From an uncultured Lachnospiraceae bacterium (GTDB lineage: Bacteria > Bacillota > Clostridia > Lachnospirales > Lachnospiraceae): a DNA stretch of 39,317 nt. Position numbers and translations under genes: made by a program. Where the stretch lies: positions 1-39,317 of the forward strand of contig CATJIO010000178.1 of the NCBI GenBank assembly GCA_949740725.1, given 5' to 3'. Under the pieces are notes generated by a model. It was not told the DNA's origin. It ran no database searches and saw only the letters and a program-made list of their open reading frames with translations. Below, one piece after another: positions 19,021 through 26,689 of this stretch (the stretch's first letter is position 1; every line of letters begins with the position of its first letter).

Positions 19021-20613
19021 TTAATTCGTTCCAAATTCACTTAAACGTAAATCTGGATTCCTCTCCTCCACCATCCTCACGCTCCAGCTGTTGACAAATA
19101 GTAGAAGAGGCTGATCCTTTAGATCCTTGATGCGTTTCATATCCGAGGTACCCTGGATCCGCTCCACGTTAATCTCATCCTTATTCTCTATCCAGCGAAT
19201 ATATTCATAGGGAAGCTTTTCCAGCTTTACCTCTACATTATATTCATTCTCCAGTCGATATGTCAACACTTCAAACTGCAACTCTCCCACTACCCCTACG
19301 ATGATTTCCTCCATGCCTGTGTTATATTCCTGGAAGATCTGAATAGCGCCCTCCTGGGCGATCTGGGAAACGCCTTTTAAAAACTGCTTCCGCTTCATGG
19401 TATCTATCTGCCGCACCCTGGCGAAATGCTCTGGGGCGAAGGTAGGGATCCCTTCGAACTGGACAGATCTTCCTGAAGTGCACAGCGTATCCCCGATAGA
19501 AAAGATGCCCGGGTCAAAGACGCCGATAATGTCTCCCGCGTAGGCCTCCTCCACGATCTTCCGATCTTGGGCCATCATCTGCTGTGGCTGGGAGAGGCGG
19601 AGCTTCTTCCCGCCCTGGACATGGTTAACCTCCATCCCTGCCTTAAACTGGCCGGACACAATCCGCATGAATGCGATGCGGTCTCGGTGGGCCTTATTCA
19701 TATTCGCCTGAATCTTAAACACAAAGGCGGAAAAGTCCTTGTCAAAGGGATCCACCTTTCCTGTGGTGGTGGATCTGGCCAGAGGCGAGGTGGTCATATC
19801 CAGGAAATGCTTTAAGAAGATCTCCACCCCGAAATTCGTCAGGGCTGACCCGAAAAACACCGGCGACAATTCTCCGGCACTTACCCTTTCCTGGTCAAAT
19901 TCATCGCTGGCCCCATCCAAAAGCTCGATTTCCTCCTTCAGCTGCTGGTGGAAATCCTCCCCAATGAGAGCGTCCACGTCCGTGCCCTCCAGTTCAAACT
20001 CCTGATGAGCCACCTCCTTCGCTCCTCCCATGGCTGCCGTAAAGGTGGTGATCCTTTGGGTGCTCCGGTCGTACACCCCTTTGAAATTCTTCCCACAGCC
20101 AATGGGCCAGTTCACTGGACAGGTATGGATCCCCAGCACACTCTCGATCTCGCTCATCAGCTCGAAAGGATCCCTGGCCTCCCGGTCCATCTTGTTGATA
20201 AAGGTAAAGATGGGAATATGGCGCATGACACAGACTTTAAACAACTTAATGGTCTGGGCCTCCACGCCTTTGGATCCGTCGATCACCATCACGGCAGAGT
20301 CCGCCGCCATCAGCGTCCGGTAGGTATCCTCCGAGAAATCCTGATGCCCGGGTGTGTCCAAAATATTAATGCAATATCCGTCATAATTAAACTGAAGCAC
20401 GGAGGAAGTGACGGAAATCCCCCTCTCCTTCTCAATCTCCATCCAGTCCGAAACCGCGTGCTTAGACGCTTTGCGCCCCTTCACCGTGCCGGCCAGATTA
20501 ATGGCTCCTCCATAGAGGAGGAACTTCTCCGTAAGCGTCGTCTTCCCAGCATCCGGGTGAGAAATGATTGCAAATGTTCTTCGTTTTTTTATTTCATCCG
20601 TTAAATTGTCCAA
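19021..20613 (-). CDS. prfC: Peptide chain release factor 3 (TTG start)
   Basis: GTPase that recycles release factors 1/2 after termination. G1 SHPDAGKTTLTEKF, G2 region 'EIEKERGISVTSS', G3 DTPGHQDFSED, G4 'FINKMDREARDP'; about 530 residues as expected. The frame opens with an ATG at 20628, but that ATG has no ribosome binding site. GGAGG then lies inside those first codons, eight bases before a TTG at 20613, giving M-DNLTDEIKKRRTFAI, the usual RF3 beginning. The TTG is preferred. It follows coaBC closely and probably shares its mRNA. Confidence 0.94.
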   Translation of the reverse strand: MDNLTDEIKKRRTFAIISHPDAGKTTLTEKFLLYGGAINLAGTVKGRKASKHAVSDWMEIEKERGISVTSSVLQFNYDGYCINILDTPGHQDFSEDTYRTLMAADSAVMVIDGSKGVEAQTIKLFKVCVMRHIPIFTFINKMDREARDPFELMSEIESVLGIHTCPVNWPIGCGKNFKGVYDRSTQRITTFTAAMGGAKEVAHQEFELEGTDVDALIGEDFHQQLKEEIELLDGASDEFDQERVSAGELSPVFFGSALTNFGVEIFLKHFLDMTTSPLARSTTTGKVDPFDKDFSAFVFKIQANMNKAHRDRIAFMRIVSGQFKAGMEVNHVQGGKKLRLSQPQQMMAQDRKIVEEAYAGDIIGVFDPGIFSIGDTLCTSGRSVQFEGIPTFAPEHFARVRQIDTMKRKQFLKGVSQIAQEGAIQIFQEYNTGMEEIIVGVVGELQFEVLTYRLENEYNVEVKLEKLPYEYIRWIENKDEINVERIQGTSDMKRIKDLKDQPLLLFVNSWSVRMVEERNPDLRLSEFGTN

Positions 20614-20645
20614 GGGTAAATCCTCCATGTATTATGATGTTGGGC

Positions 20646-21833
20646 CTAGAGAGGAAAGATCCGGTCCAGAATCTTGTGCGCCACCTCATCCTTACTCATC
20701 TTCGCCAAAGCCTCCTCCATCCCTTCAGTAATCAAGGTGACCACATTGGTGTCCGTGCCGAACCCGGCACCCGCTACTTTTAAATTATTTGCCACAATCA
20801 TATCAATATGCTTCTTCCTCAGCTTCTTCCGAGAATTTTCCAGCATATTCTCGGTTTCCATAGAAAAGCCGCACAAAAACTGGCCTTCTTTACGGTGTTC
20901 TCCCAGCCAGGCCAAAATATCATCCGTCCGTTCCAGGGGGATATCCATATCTTCCTCAGACTTTTTCACCTTTTCTGTAGAGACTCTGGCCGGCCGGTAG
21001 TCGGCCACCGCCGCGGCCTTGATCACGGCATCCTGCTCCCCGGCCAGGCTGGTCACTGCCTCAAACATCTCCCTGGCGCTTTCTACCGGGATCACCTGGG
21101 CAAACCGTGGAGCTGGCAGGGCAACCGGACCGGTAACCAAGGTAACCATAGCCCCTCTCCTGGCTGCCGCCTTTGCAATGGCGTACCCCATCTTCCCGGT
21201 AGAGTGATTGGTGATAAACCGCACCGGGTCAAGCCGCTCCCTGGTGGGACCGGCAGTCACCAGAATCCGCTTCCCCATCAGATCCTTTGGATACTGAATG
21301 GCCTGGCAGATATAGTCAAAGAGCTCCTCCGCCTCCGGCATCTTCCCTGAGCCGGTATCCCCACAGGCCAGATGGCCGGCAGCCGGCGGGATCACCGTCA
21401 TCCCATATCTCCGGCAGATCTCCAGATTATCCTGGAGGATGGGGCTTTCATACATCCGGGTATTCATTGCCGGAGCGATAATCTTCGGACATTGGCAAGC
21501 CAGGCTGGTGGTGGTCAACATATCATCACAGATGCCGTGAGCCATCTTCCCGATCACATTGGCTGTGGCCGGCGCCACCAAAAGCACATCCGCCCGCTTT
21601 GCCAATGCCACATGCCCCACCTTAAATTCAAAATTCCGGTCAAAGGTGTCAATAATACACTTATGGCCGGTCAAGGATTCAAATGTGGTCGCTGTAATAA
21701 AATTTTCCGCGTGCTCAGTCATCAGCACATGGACATCGGCGTGATTCTTCACCAGCATGCTGGCAAGATTGGGAATCTTATACGCCGCAATCCCTCCTGA
21801 AACTCCTAATAATACTGTCTTCCCTCTTAACAT
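20646..21833 (-). CDS. coaBC: Bifunctional CoaBC: phosphopantothenoylcysteine decarboxylase / phosphopantothenate-cysteine ligase
   Basis: Two consecutive steps of coenzyme A synthesis. Residues 1 to about 180 form the FMN flavoprotein CoaC part, with VSGGIAAYK, 'PAMNTRMYESPILQ' (PxMNxxM motif) and 'HLACGDTGSGKMPE' (catalytic cysteine). Residues about 190-395 form CoaB, with VTAGPTRERLDPVRFITN, 'TGKMGYAIAKAA', AAAVADYRP and the KVKK lysines. The 395-residue length is normal. It is divergent from coaX, which catalyses the first step of the same pathway, and the two share a compact control region. Confidence 0.95.
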   Translation of the reverse strand: MLRGKTVLLGVSGGIAAYKIPNLASMLVKNHADVHVLMTEHAENFITATTFESLTGHKCIIDTFDRNFEFKVGHVALAKRADVLLVAPATANVIGKMAHGICDDMLTTTSLACQCPKIIAPAMNTRMYESPILQDNLEICRRYGMTVIPPAAGHLACGDTGSGKMPEAEELFDYICQAIQYPKDLMGKRILVTAGPTRERLDPVRFITNHSTGKMGYAIAKAAARRGAMVTLVTGPVALPAPRFAQVIPVESAREMFEAVTSLAGEQDAVIKAAAVADYRPARVSTEKVKKSEEDMDIPLERTDDILAWLGEHRKEGQFLCGFSMETENMLENSRKKLRKKHIDMIVANNLKVAGAGFGTDTNVVTLITEGMEEALAKMSKDEVAHKILDRIFPL

Positions 21834-21900
21834 CTATCATTTCCGCCTTTCTGGCATTGAATGGATTGTGTTTTTCTCTTCTTCATGTTACAATAAGGTT

Positions 21901-21929
21901 TTGAAAAAGCCCGCTATTTTCAGTATAAC
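21901..21929 (+). promoter_or_regulatory. coaX promoter
   Basis: Plus-strand -35 TTGAAA (21901-21906), 17-base spacer, -10 TATAAC (21924-21929); predicted start about 21936, some 95 bases before the coaX ATG. On the minus strand TATACT (21922-21927) overlaps the same bases, with TTTCCA 17 bases upstream. It may be the coaBC promoter, so the two would face apart from nearly the same point. Confidence 0.75.
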
Positions 21930-21942
21930 ATAAAATTCCTTT

Positions 21943-21962
21943 TATGGAAAGATCTATCCATA
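21943..21962. promoter_or_regulatory. 20-bp dyad between coaBC and coaX, candidate operator
   Basis: TATGGA and TCCATA flank an AGATCT core. Nine of ten positions in each arm are complementary. It lies just downstream of the coaX start point and over the likely -35 region of coaBC, a position from which one protein could affect both genes. Confidence 0.5.
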
Positions 21963-22029
21963 GAATAAATACGGACCAAGTCCCCTTTCGGACAGGGACG
22001 GTAAACCGAAGCTTGAAAGGAGTCCTGTC

Positions 22030-22794
22030 ATGATTCTAGCCATTGATATGGGAAACACAAATATTGTCCTGGGCGGCATCGACCAGCAGAAAACCTACTT
22101 TGTCGAACGCATCACCACCAATCCCTCCAAGACCGCTCTGGAATATGCGGTAAACCTAAAAGATACCCTGGAAATCTACCACATCCAGCCCCAACAGATC
22201 GAGGGCTCCATCCTTTCCTCAGTGGTGCCGCCCTTAAATGCCACTATCCTGAGCGCCGTAGAAAAAATCCTTGGAAAGCGCCCTCTCCTGGTGGGATCTG
22301 GCATGAAAACCGGGCTGAATATCCTGATGGATAATCCCAAGACTGTGGGAAGCGATATGATCGTCGATGCTGTGGCTGCCATCCATGAGCACCCCAAGCC
22401 CATCGTCATCGTGGACATGGGAACAGCTACCACTCTGTCTGTGGTGGACAAGGGGGGAAATTACTGCGGGGGAGCCATCCTCCCGGGACTGCGTGTCTCC
22501 TTAGACTCCTTAAGCGGCAAGGCCGCCCAGCTCCCCTACATCAGCCTGGAGATCCCGGAAAAGGTCATCGGGAAAAATACCATCGACTGTATGCGCAGCG
22601 GCATCATCTACGGCAACGCTGCCCAGATCGACGGCATCATCGACCGCATAGAGGCGGAGCTGGGAGAAACAGTTTCCGTGGTGGCTACAGGCGGCCTGGC
22701 GAAATTAGTCACCCCCCTGTGCAGACATGCGATTGTGTATGATGATGCCCTGCTGTTAAAGGGGCTGCTGATCCTGTATCAGAAGAACCGATGA
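22030..22794 (+). CDS. coaX: Type III pantothenate kinase
   Basis: ATP-dependent phosphorylation of pantothenate, the first step of coenzyme A synthesis, by the CoaX (ASKHA fold) enzyme. The 254-residue length is normal. Motifs: phosphate-1 ILAIDMGNTNIVLGG, 'PKTVGSDMIVDAVAA' (GxD region), IVDMGTATTLSVVD (phosphate-2), and 'GGAILPGLRVSLDSLSGKAAQLP'. ATG with GAAAGGAG seven bases upstream. Its leader can form alternative pairings around the ribosome binding site. Its last 16 bases overlap the end of the convergent ABC-F gene. Confidence 0.95.
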   Translation: MILAIDMGNTNIVLGGIDQQKTYFVERITTNPSKTALEYAVNLKDTLEIYHIQPQQIEGSILSSVVPPLNATILSAVEKILGKRPLLVGSGMKTGLNILMDNPKTVGSDMIVDAVAAIHEHPKPIVIVDMGTATTLSVVDKGGNYCGGAILPGLRVSLDSLSGKAAQLPYISLEIPEKVIGKNTIDCMRSGIIYGNAAQIDGIIDRIEAELGETVSVVATGGLAKLVTPLCRHAIVYDDALLLKGLLILYQKNR

Positions 22795-24659
22795 TTATAG
22801 GCCTCATACCACTCCAGACAGCTTTTTGTCCACTTCTCCCATGCCTGTGAAAGTCTTTGCTCCTTTGCTGATTCTTCTTCCAAATCATCTCCACAAGGAG
22901 CTTCTATCCATTCCCCAAGCTTCCTCTCCCTCCGCCTCTCCTGCTCCTCCCAAAGCTGTCCCGCCTTTGCCGCGGCCAGCTCCATCTGCTCTGCGGCCAG
23001 CCTCAGCCTCCAGTCTGTGTAAGCCTCCTCTGTATCAATCTCCTTTAACTGGTGACGTTCCGCCTTGGGAACAGCCCGGATGCCGGCAAGCAGCGCCTGC
23101 TCCTCTGCCTGGATTCTGGCGACCATAGTTCCTTCCCGGTTCTTCCTGCAGTGTTCCAGGTAATGCTCGTATCCAAAGGGATAATACATGGCCTGCTCTC
23201 CGTCGAAGATCAGAAGAGCATCCGCCACCTGACGGATAAAGTACCGATCGTGGGAGACGAAGAGCATGGTTCCCCTGTACGCGCAGAAGGCGGACTCCAG
23301 TGTTTCTTTCGCCTGGATATCCATGTGGTTGGTGGGCTCGTCCAGAAGAAGGAAATTGGGGCGGCTCTCCAGAAGTTCCGCCAGCGCCAGTCTTGACTTT
23401 TCCCCGCCAGACAAAGAGCTGACCGTCTTTACCGCCGCCCTGCCGCTAAAGAGATAAGCCCCCAGCTTGCTCCTTACTTCCTTCTCAGTCAGGGCTGGAA
23501 ACTGATCCTGAAAGTGCTTCGCCACGGATTTCTCTGACTCCAGCGCTGCCGTATGCTGATCAAAATACCCGGCAATAATCTGATTCCCCAGAAAGCACTT
23601 CCCCTCAAGGGGAGGAAGGAGGCCGGCGGCAGTCTTTAAAAAGGCGGTCTTCCCTACCCCGTTATTCCCGATAATACCGATCTTCTGTCCTCTTTTTATC
23701 CGGAAGGACAGCTCCAGCAGAGGGCTGTTATAGCCAATTTTCAGATGCTTTACCTCCAGTACCCACTTGCTTCCCATCACCGTCGGCGTTATCTCCCCGG
23801 TAACTATGTGTACTGGATCCTTCTCCGGTTTTTCTATCCGTTCCATGCGCTGCAGCATAGTTTTCTTTGCCCGGGCAAAGGCTGCCTTATTGGGCTTGTG
23901 CTTAAACCGATCCACTAGCCCCTCAAGGCGCTTCTGCTCCTTTTCCTGCCTCTCCCAGCGCTTCTGCTGCAGGCTGATATCCTTTTGCTTCTGCTCCCGG
24001 TAATGGGTGTAATTCCCGGGATATCGGGTCAGCCTTCCCCCAGAAAGCTCATAGATCACATCAGCTGTCCGATCCAGGAAAAACCGGTCATGGGACACAA
24101 AGACAGCCGCCTTCTCATAGCTTCTCAGGTATTCCTCCAGCCATTCCACTGAAGGCACATCCAGATGATTAGTAGGCTCGTCTAAAAGCAGAATATCTGG
24201 CTTCATCAGCAGCAGACGGATAAGGGCAATCTTCGTCTGCTCTCCACCGGAAAAGGACAAAAACGGGCGCTTTTTTTCCGTTTTTTGAAACCCAAGCCCA
24301 GTAAACATCCGGTCAAATTCCACCTCCCAGGAAAACTGCTCTCTGGAAAAAGCATCCCGTACTGGGCAATCTCTTATAAGAATCTCCTCGACAGTCCTCC
24401 CCGTATCAGTAATGGAACACAGGCTCTGATTCAGCAGCCCGGTAGTAATCGGCCTGGAGACAGTAATTCCCGGACCCTGCCGCTTATCATCCCGGTCAAG
24501 AGAAATCTCTCCGGCGATTAACCGCAAAAGGGTGGTCTTCCCTGCCCCATTGGGCCCCACCACCCCTATCTTTTCTTTTCCTCTTATTTCAAAATCAATG
24601 TGGGACAAAATCAGGACTCCGCCTGCCATTACTGTCCCGTTCGAAATCTGGTATAACAT
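22779..24659 (-). CDS. ABC-F family ATPase (ribosome-associated)
   Basis: Soluble tandem ATPase with no membrane segments: Walker A GPNGAGKTTLLR and signature 'LSFSGGEQTKIALIR' with 'LLLDEPTNHLDVPS' in the first half; GNNGVGKTAFLK and 'LSGGEKSRLALAELL' with 'LLLDEPTNHMD' in the second. The interdomain linker is charged and helical ('RFKHKPNKAAFARAKKTML'), the ABC_tran_Xtn element that reaches into the ribosome. A glutamate-rich, probably coiled-coil C-terminal extension of about 100 residues follows. ATG start at 24659 with GAGAGG seven bases upstream (an in-frame GTG at 24674 is less likely); 626 residues. The leader encodes an arrest-like peptide, which favours an antibiotic-protection role over housekeeping. 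The drug is unknown. Confidence 0.9.
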   Translation of the reverse strand: MLYQISNGTVMAGGVLILSHIDFEIRGKEKIGVVGPNGAGKTTLLRLIAGEISLDRDDKRQGPGITVSRPITTGLLNQSLCSITDTGRTVEEILIRDCPVRDAFSREQFSWEVEFDRMFTGLGFQKTEKKRPFLSFSGGEQTKIALIRLLLMKPDILLLDEPTNHLDVPSVEWLEEYLRSYEKAAVFVSHDRFFLDRTADVIYELSGGRLTRYPGNYTHYREQKQKDISLQQKRWERQEKEQKRLEGLVDRFKHKPNKAAFARAKKTMLQRMERIEKPEKDPVHIVTGEITPTVMGSKWVLEVKHLKIGYNSPLLELSFRIKRGQKIGIIGNNGVGKTAFLKTAAGLLPPLEGKCFLGNQIIAGYFDQHTAALESEKSVAKHFQDQFPALTEKEVRSKLGAYLFSGRAAVKTVSSLSGGEKSRLALAELLESRPNFLLLDEPTNHMDIQAKETLESAFCAYRGTMLFVSHDRYFIRQVADALLIFDGEQAMYYPFGYEHYLEHCRKNREGTMVARIQAEEQALLAGIRAVPKAERHQLKEIDTEEAYTDWRLRLAAEQMELAAAKAGQLWEEQERRRERKLGEWIEAPCGDDLEEESAKEQRLSQAWEKWTKSCLEWYEAYNHRFF

Positions 24660-24714
24660 CCCTTTTCCTCTCACCTGCTCTCAGTCGCTCACCAGTTGGG
24701 AACGCCTTCAGTCT

Positions 24715-24759
24715 CTATCTTTTTGCAGGTTTTCTAACCCTGATCATTCCTGCAGTCAT
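24715..24759 (-). CDS. Leader peptide ORF upstream of the ABC-F gene (14 residues)
   Basis: Minus-strand ORF MTAGMIRVRKPAKR ending in TAG, 55 bases before the ABC-F start. AAAAGGG lies ten bases before its ATG. It contains R-V-R, an Arg/Lys-x-Arg/Lys motif known from macrolide-dependent arrest peptides of erm leaders; the ErmD leader begins MTHSMRLR, a similar layout. Within the leader RNA, minus-strand ACCTGC (24725-24730) can pair either with GCAGG inside the ORF or with GCAGGT (24673-24678) directly next to the ABC-F ribosome binding site. A ribosome paused on R-V-R would cover ACCTGC. Start at ATG 24768 is also possible. Confidence 0.6.
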   Translation of the reverse strand: MTAGMIRVRKPAKR

Positions 24760-24788
24760 AAAGGCCATACCCTTTTGGCGTTGATCCC

Positions 24789-24817
24789 ATTATAATCTGG
24801 TCAGGAAAAAAATACAA
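24789..24817 (-). promoter_or_regulatory. Promoter of the ABC-F leader and gene
   Basis: Minus-strand -35 TTGTAT (24812-24817), 17-base spacer, -10 TATAAT (24789-24794), predicted start near 24782. The transcript would begin close to AACGCC (24777-24782), which is complementary to GGCGTT at 24701-24706, enclosing the leader ORF. The leader is about 120 bases long. Confidence 0.78.
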
Positions 24818-24843
24818 TATCCCCCAAAAAGTGAAAGAAGTAC

Positions 24844-24872
24844 TTGCGTTTTTTCCCTCCATTTCATATAAT
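24844..24872 (+). promoter_or_regulatory. Promoter of the HD-GYP response regulator gene
   Basis: Plus-strand -35 TTGCGT (24844-24849), 17-base spacer, consensus -10 TATAAT (24867-24872), about 45 bases before the ATG at 24918. It is back to back with the ABC-F promoter. Confidence 0.75.
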
Positions 24873-24917
24873 TAATTTGTTCCATATTTTTATCATTATC
24901 TGTGAGGAAGAAATTTT

Positions 24918-26039
24918 ATGAGCGAAAACAAAGGGTACAAACCGAGTATCTTGATCACCGACGATTCCGAGATGAACCGCGAAATTCTGACGGATATGCT
25001 GGAGGACGAATATACCATTATGGAGGCGGAGGATGGAGTCCAGGCCATCGCCATTTTAGAGGAACATGCAGAAGAAATCTCCCTGGTTTTACTGGATATC
25101 GTTATGCCGAATATGGATGGGTTCGGTGTCCTAAAGATTATGAACCAGAGGAATTGGATTGAACATGTTCCGGTTATCATGATTTCATCGGAAAGCAGCG
25201 CATCCCATATCGAACGCGCCTATGCCCTGGGCATCACTGACTTTATCAGCAGACCCTTTGACGCAGTGATTGTCCACCGCCGTGTGGTGAATACCATTCT
25301 GCTCTATGCGAAGCAGAAAAAGCTGATCGAGATGGTAGAACAGCAGATTTATGAGAAGGAAAAGCAAAGCGATATGATGATCAATATCTTAAGCCATATC
25401 GTTGAGTTCCGTAATGGAGAGAGCAGCCTTCATGTTTTACATATTCATACACTGACTGAGCTGTTGCTACAGCATCTGATTCATTTTACTGACCGTTATC
25501 CTCTTACTCAATCGGAAATTAACCTGATCAGTACCGCCTCTGCCCTCCATGATATTGGAAAGATTGGGATTCCCAGTGAAATTTTAAATAAGCCCGGCCG
25601 GCTGACAGATGAAGAGTTTACCATTATGAAAACCCATACCACCCTCGGGGCGGATATGTTAAGCGAGCTTCCAGTCTACCAGGATGAGCCGTTGGTCAAG
25701 ATGGCCCACGACATTTGCCGCTGGCATCATGAGCGCTATGACGGCCGCGGGTATCCGGATCGGCTGGAAGGGGACGATATCCCCATTGCCGCCCAGATCG
25801 TGGCGCTGGCTGACGTGTACGATGCTTTGACCAGCGAACGAGTCTACAAAAAGGCCTTTACCCATGAAGTAGCCGTTCAGATGATTATGGATGGGCAGTG
25901 CGGCACCTTTAATCCTTTGCTTCTCAAATGCCTGGCAGAAGCGGCGGACGTTATTCAAAAAGAATTTCAAGACAGCGTCCCTGTCTATGATAACCAGAAA
26001 GCGATGAAGAATATCGTAAAGGAAATGCTTTACAAATAA
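24918..26039 (+). CDS. Response regulator with receiver and HD-GYP domains
   Basis: A 373-residue protein. Receiver domain, residues about 10-125: acidic pair in ITDDSE (D15, D16), phospho-acceptor D60 in LVLLDIVMPNMDG, switch residue in 'IMISSES'. The position normally held by a conserved lysine reads 'ISRPFD', with Arg. A coiled linker follows, then an HD-GYP domain from about residue 175: HDIGKIGIPSEIL and 'WHHERYDGRGYPDRLEGDDIP'. HD-GYP proteins are usually cyclic-di-GMP phosphodiesterases; activity is inferred because the HD and GYP signatures are intact. It is immediately followed by an Hpt gene, so both probably act in one phosphorelay. No histidine kinase is in the window. Confidence 0.9.
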   Translation: MSENKGYKPSILITDDSEMNREILTDMLEDEYTIMEAEDGVQAIAILEEHAEEISLVLLDIVMPNMDGFGVLKIMNQRNWIEHVPVIMISSESSASHIERAYALGITDFISRPFDAVIVHRRVVNTILLYAKQKKLIEMVEQQIYEKEKQSDMMINILSHIVEFRNGESSLHVLHIHTLTELLLQHLIHFTDRYPLTQSEINLISTASALHDIGKIGIPSEILNKPGRLTDEEFTIMKTHTTLGADMLSELPVYQDEPLVKMAHDICRWHHERYDGRGYPDRLEGDDIPIAAQIVALADVYDALTSERVYKKAFTHEVAVQMIMDGQCGTFNPLLLKCLAEAADVIQKEFQDSVPVYDNQKAMKNIVKEMLYK

Positions 26040-26070
26040 GTGGCAGAGCCGCCATGAAAGGAGAACCCTC

Positions 26071-26430
26071 ATGAGTTTACAATCTTGCTATATTGCTCTG
26101 GAAGGCAATTATGACGATGTAATCGGCCGTTTGCGCACAGAGCGCCTGGTACGAAAATTTGTACTAAAATTTTTAGATGACCCCAGCTACTCGAATCTCT
26201 GCGCCTCTCTGGAGGCCAAGGATTACGATGAAGCTTTCCGCGCCTCCCACACCATCAAAGGCGTGTGCCAGAACCTGAGCTTCACCAGACTCTATCAGTC
26301 CAGCCATCAGCTGACCGAGGCCCTTAGGAATGGATGGAGTCCGGAGGTAGAGGAACTTTTCTCCCAGGTAAGCGCTGACTACCAGCAGACCGCCGATGCC
26401 ATCCGGGCATTGCAGGCGGAAGGCGCATGA
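26071..26430 (+). CDS. Hpt domain phosphotransfer protein
   Basis: A 119-residue single-domain protein whose centre reads 'RASHTIKGVCQNLSFTRLY'. The histidine of SHTIKG is the phospho-accepting residue of histidine phosphotransfer (Hpt) helical bundles. It would shuttle phosphate between a hybrid kinase and a receiver, most simply the receiver of the gene just upstream (31 bases away, likely the same mRNA). ATG with AAAGGAG seven bases upstream. Followed by a strong terminator. Confidence 0.85.
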   Translation: MSLQSCYIALEGNYDDVIGRLRTERLVRKFVLKFLDDPSYSNLCASLEAKDYDEAFRASHTIKGVCQNLSFTRLYQSSHQLTEALRNGWSPEVEELFSQVSADYQQTADAIRALQAEGA

Positions 26431-26452
26431 AATGAATTTCTTGTTTTTAGAA

Positions 26453-26484
26453 CGCAGGCTCATATTAAGAGCCTGCGCTTTTTT
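26453..26484 (+). terminator. Intrinsic terminator of the HD-GYP/Hpt operon
   Basis: CGCAGGCTC pairs with GAGCCTGCG (9 bp, loop ATATTAA), followed by C and six T residues. It is 22 bases after the Hpt stop. Confidence 0.9.
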
Positions 26485-26620
26485 ACGCCTTTTTACGGCT
26501 CATTTCGCCTTCCTTTTGTTTCATGGCTTTAATGCGCCCTTCAGATGATATTTTCCAAATTATAGCATCCACATTTTCCTGGAAGTTTTTTTCAATTTTG
26601 AAGCCGTATAAATCCACCAA
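26483..26620 (-). pseudogene. Possible gene remnant upstream of sigG
   Basis: Minus-strand frame open for 51 codons from 26638 to a TAA at 26483, with possible TTG (26620) or GTG (26617) starts. The translation has a protein-like make-up (FLVDLYGFKIEKNF, then NVDAIIWKISSEGRIKAMKQ). An adjacent frame continues upstream as 'FIEYNFALSYNGMMD', as if one frameshift split a longer gene. It overlaps the sigG promoter on the other strand and has no ribosome binding site. I do not recognise the family. It may be chance. Confidence 0.25.
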
Positions 26621-26635
26621 AAAACGTCCATCATT
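26606..26635 (+). promoter_or_regulatory. SigG/SigF-type promoter of sigG
   Basis: GTATA (26606-26610), 18 bases, CATCATT (26629-26635) fits the forespore SigG consensus (GHATR, then CATNHTA) except for the last base. A SigF reading from the same -35 is weaker. It ends 54 bases before the sigG start. Autoregulation by SigG is known in Bacillus; here it is inferred from the match. Confidence 0.6.
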
Positions 26636-26689
26636 CCATTATAAGACAACGCAAAGTTGTACTCGATGAATGATGCGGAGGTAAGACAC

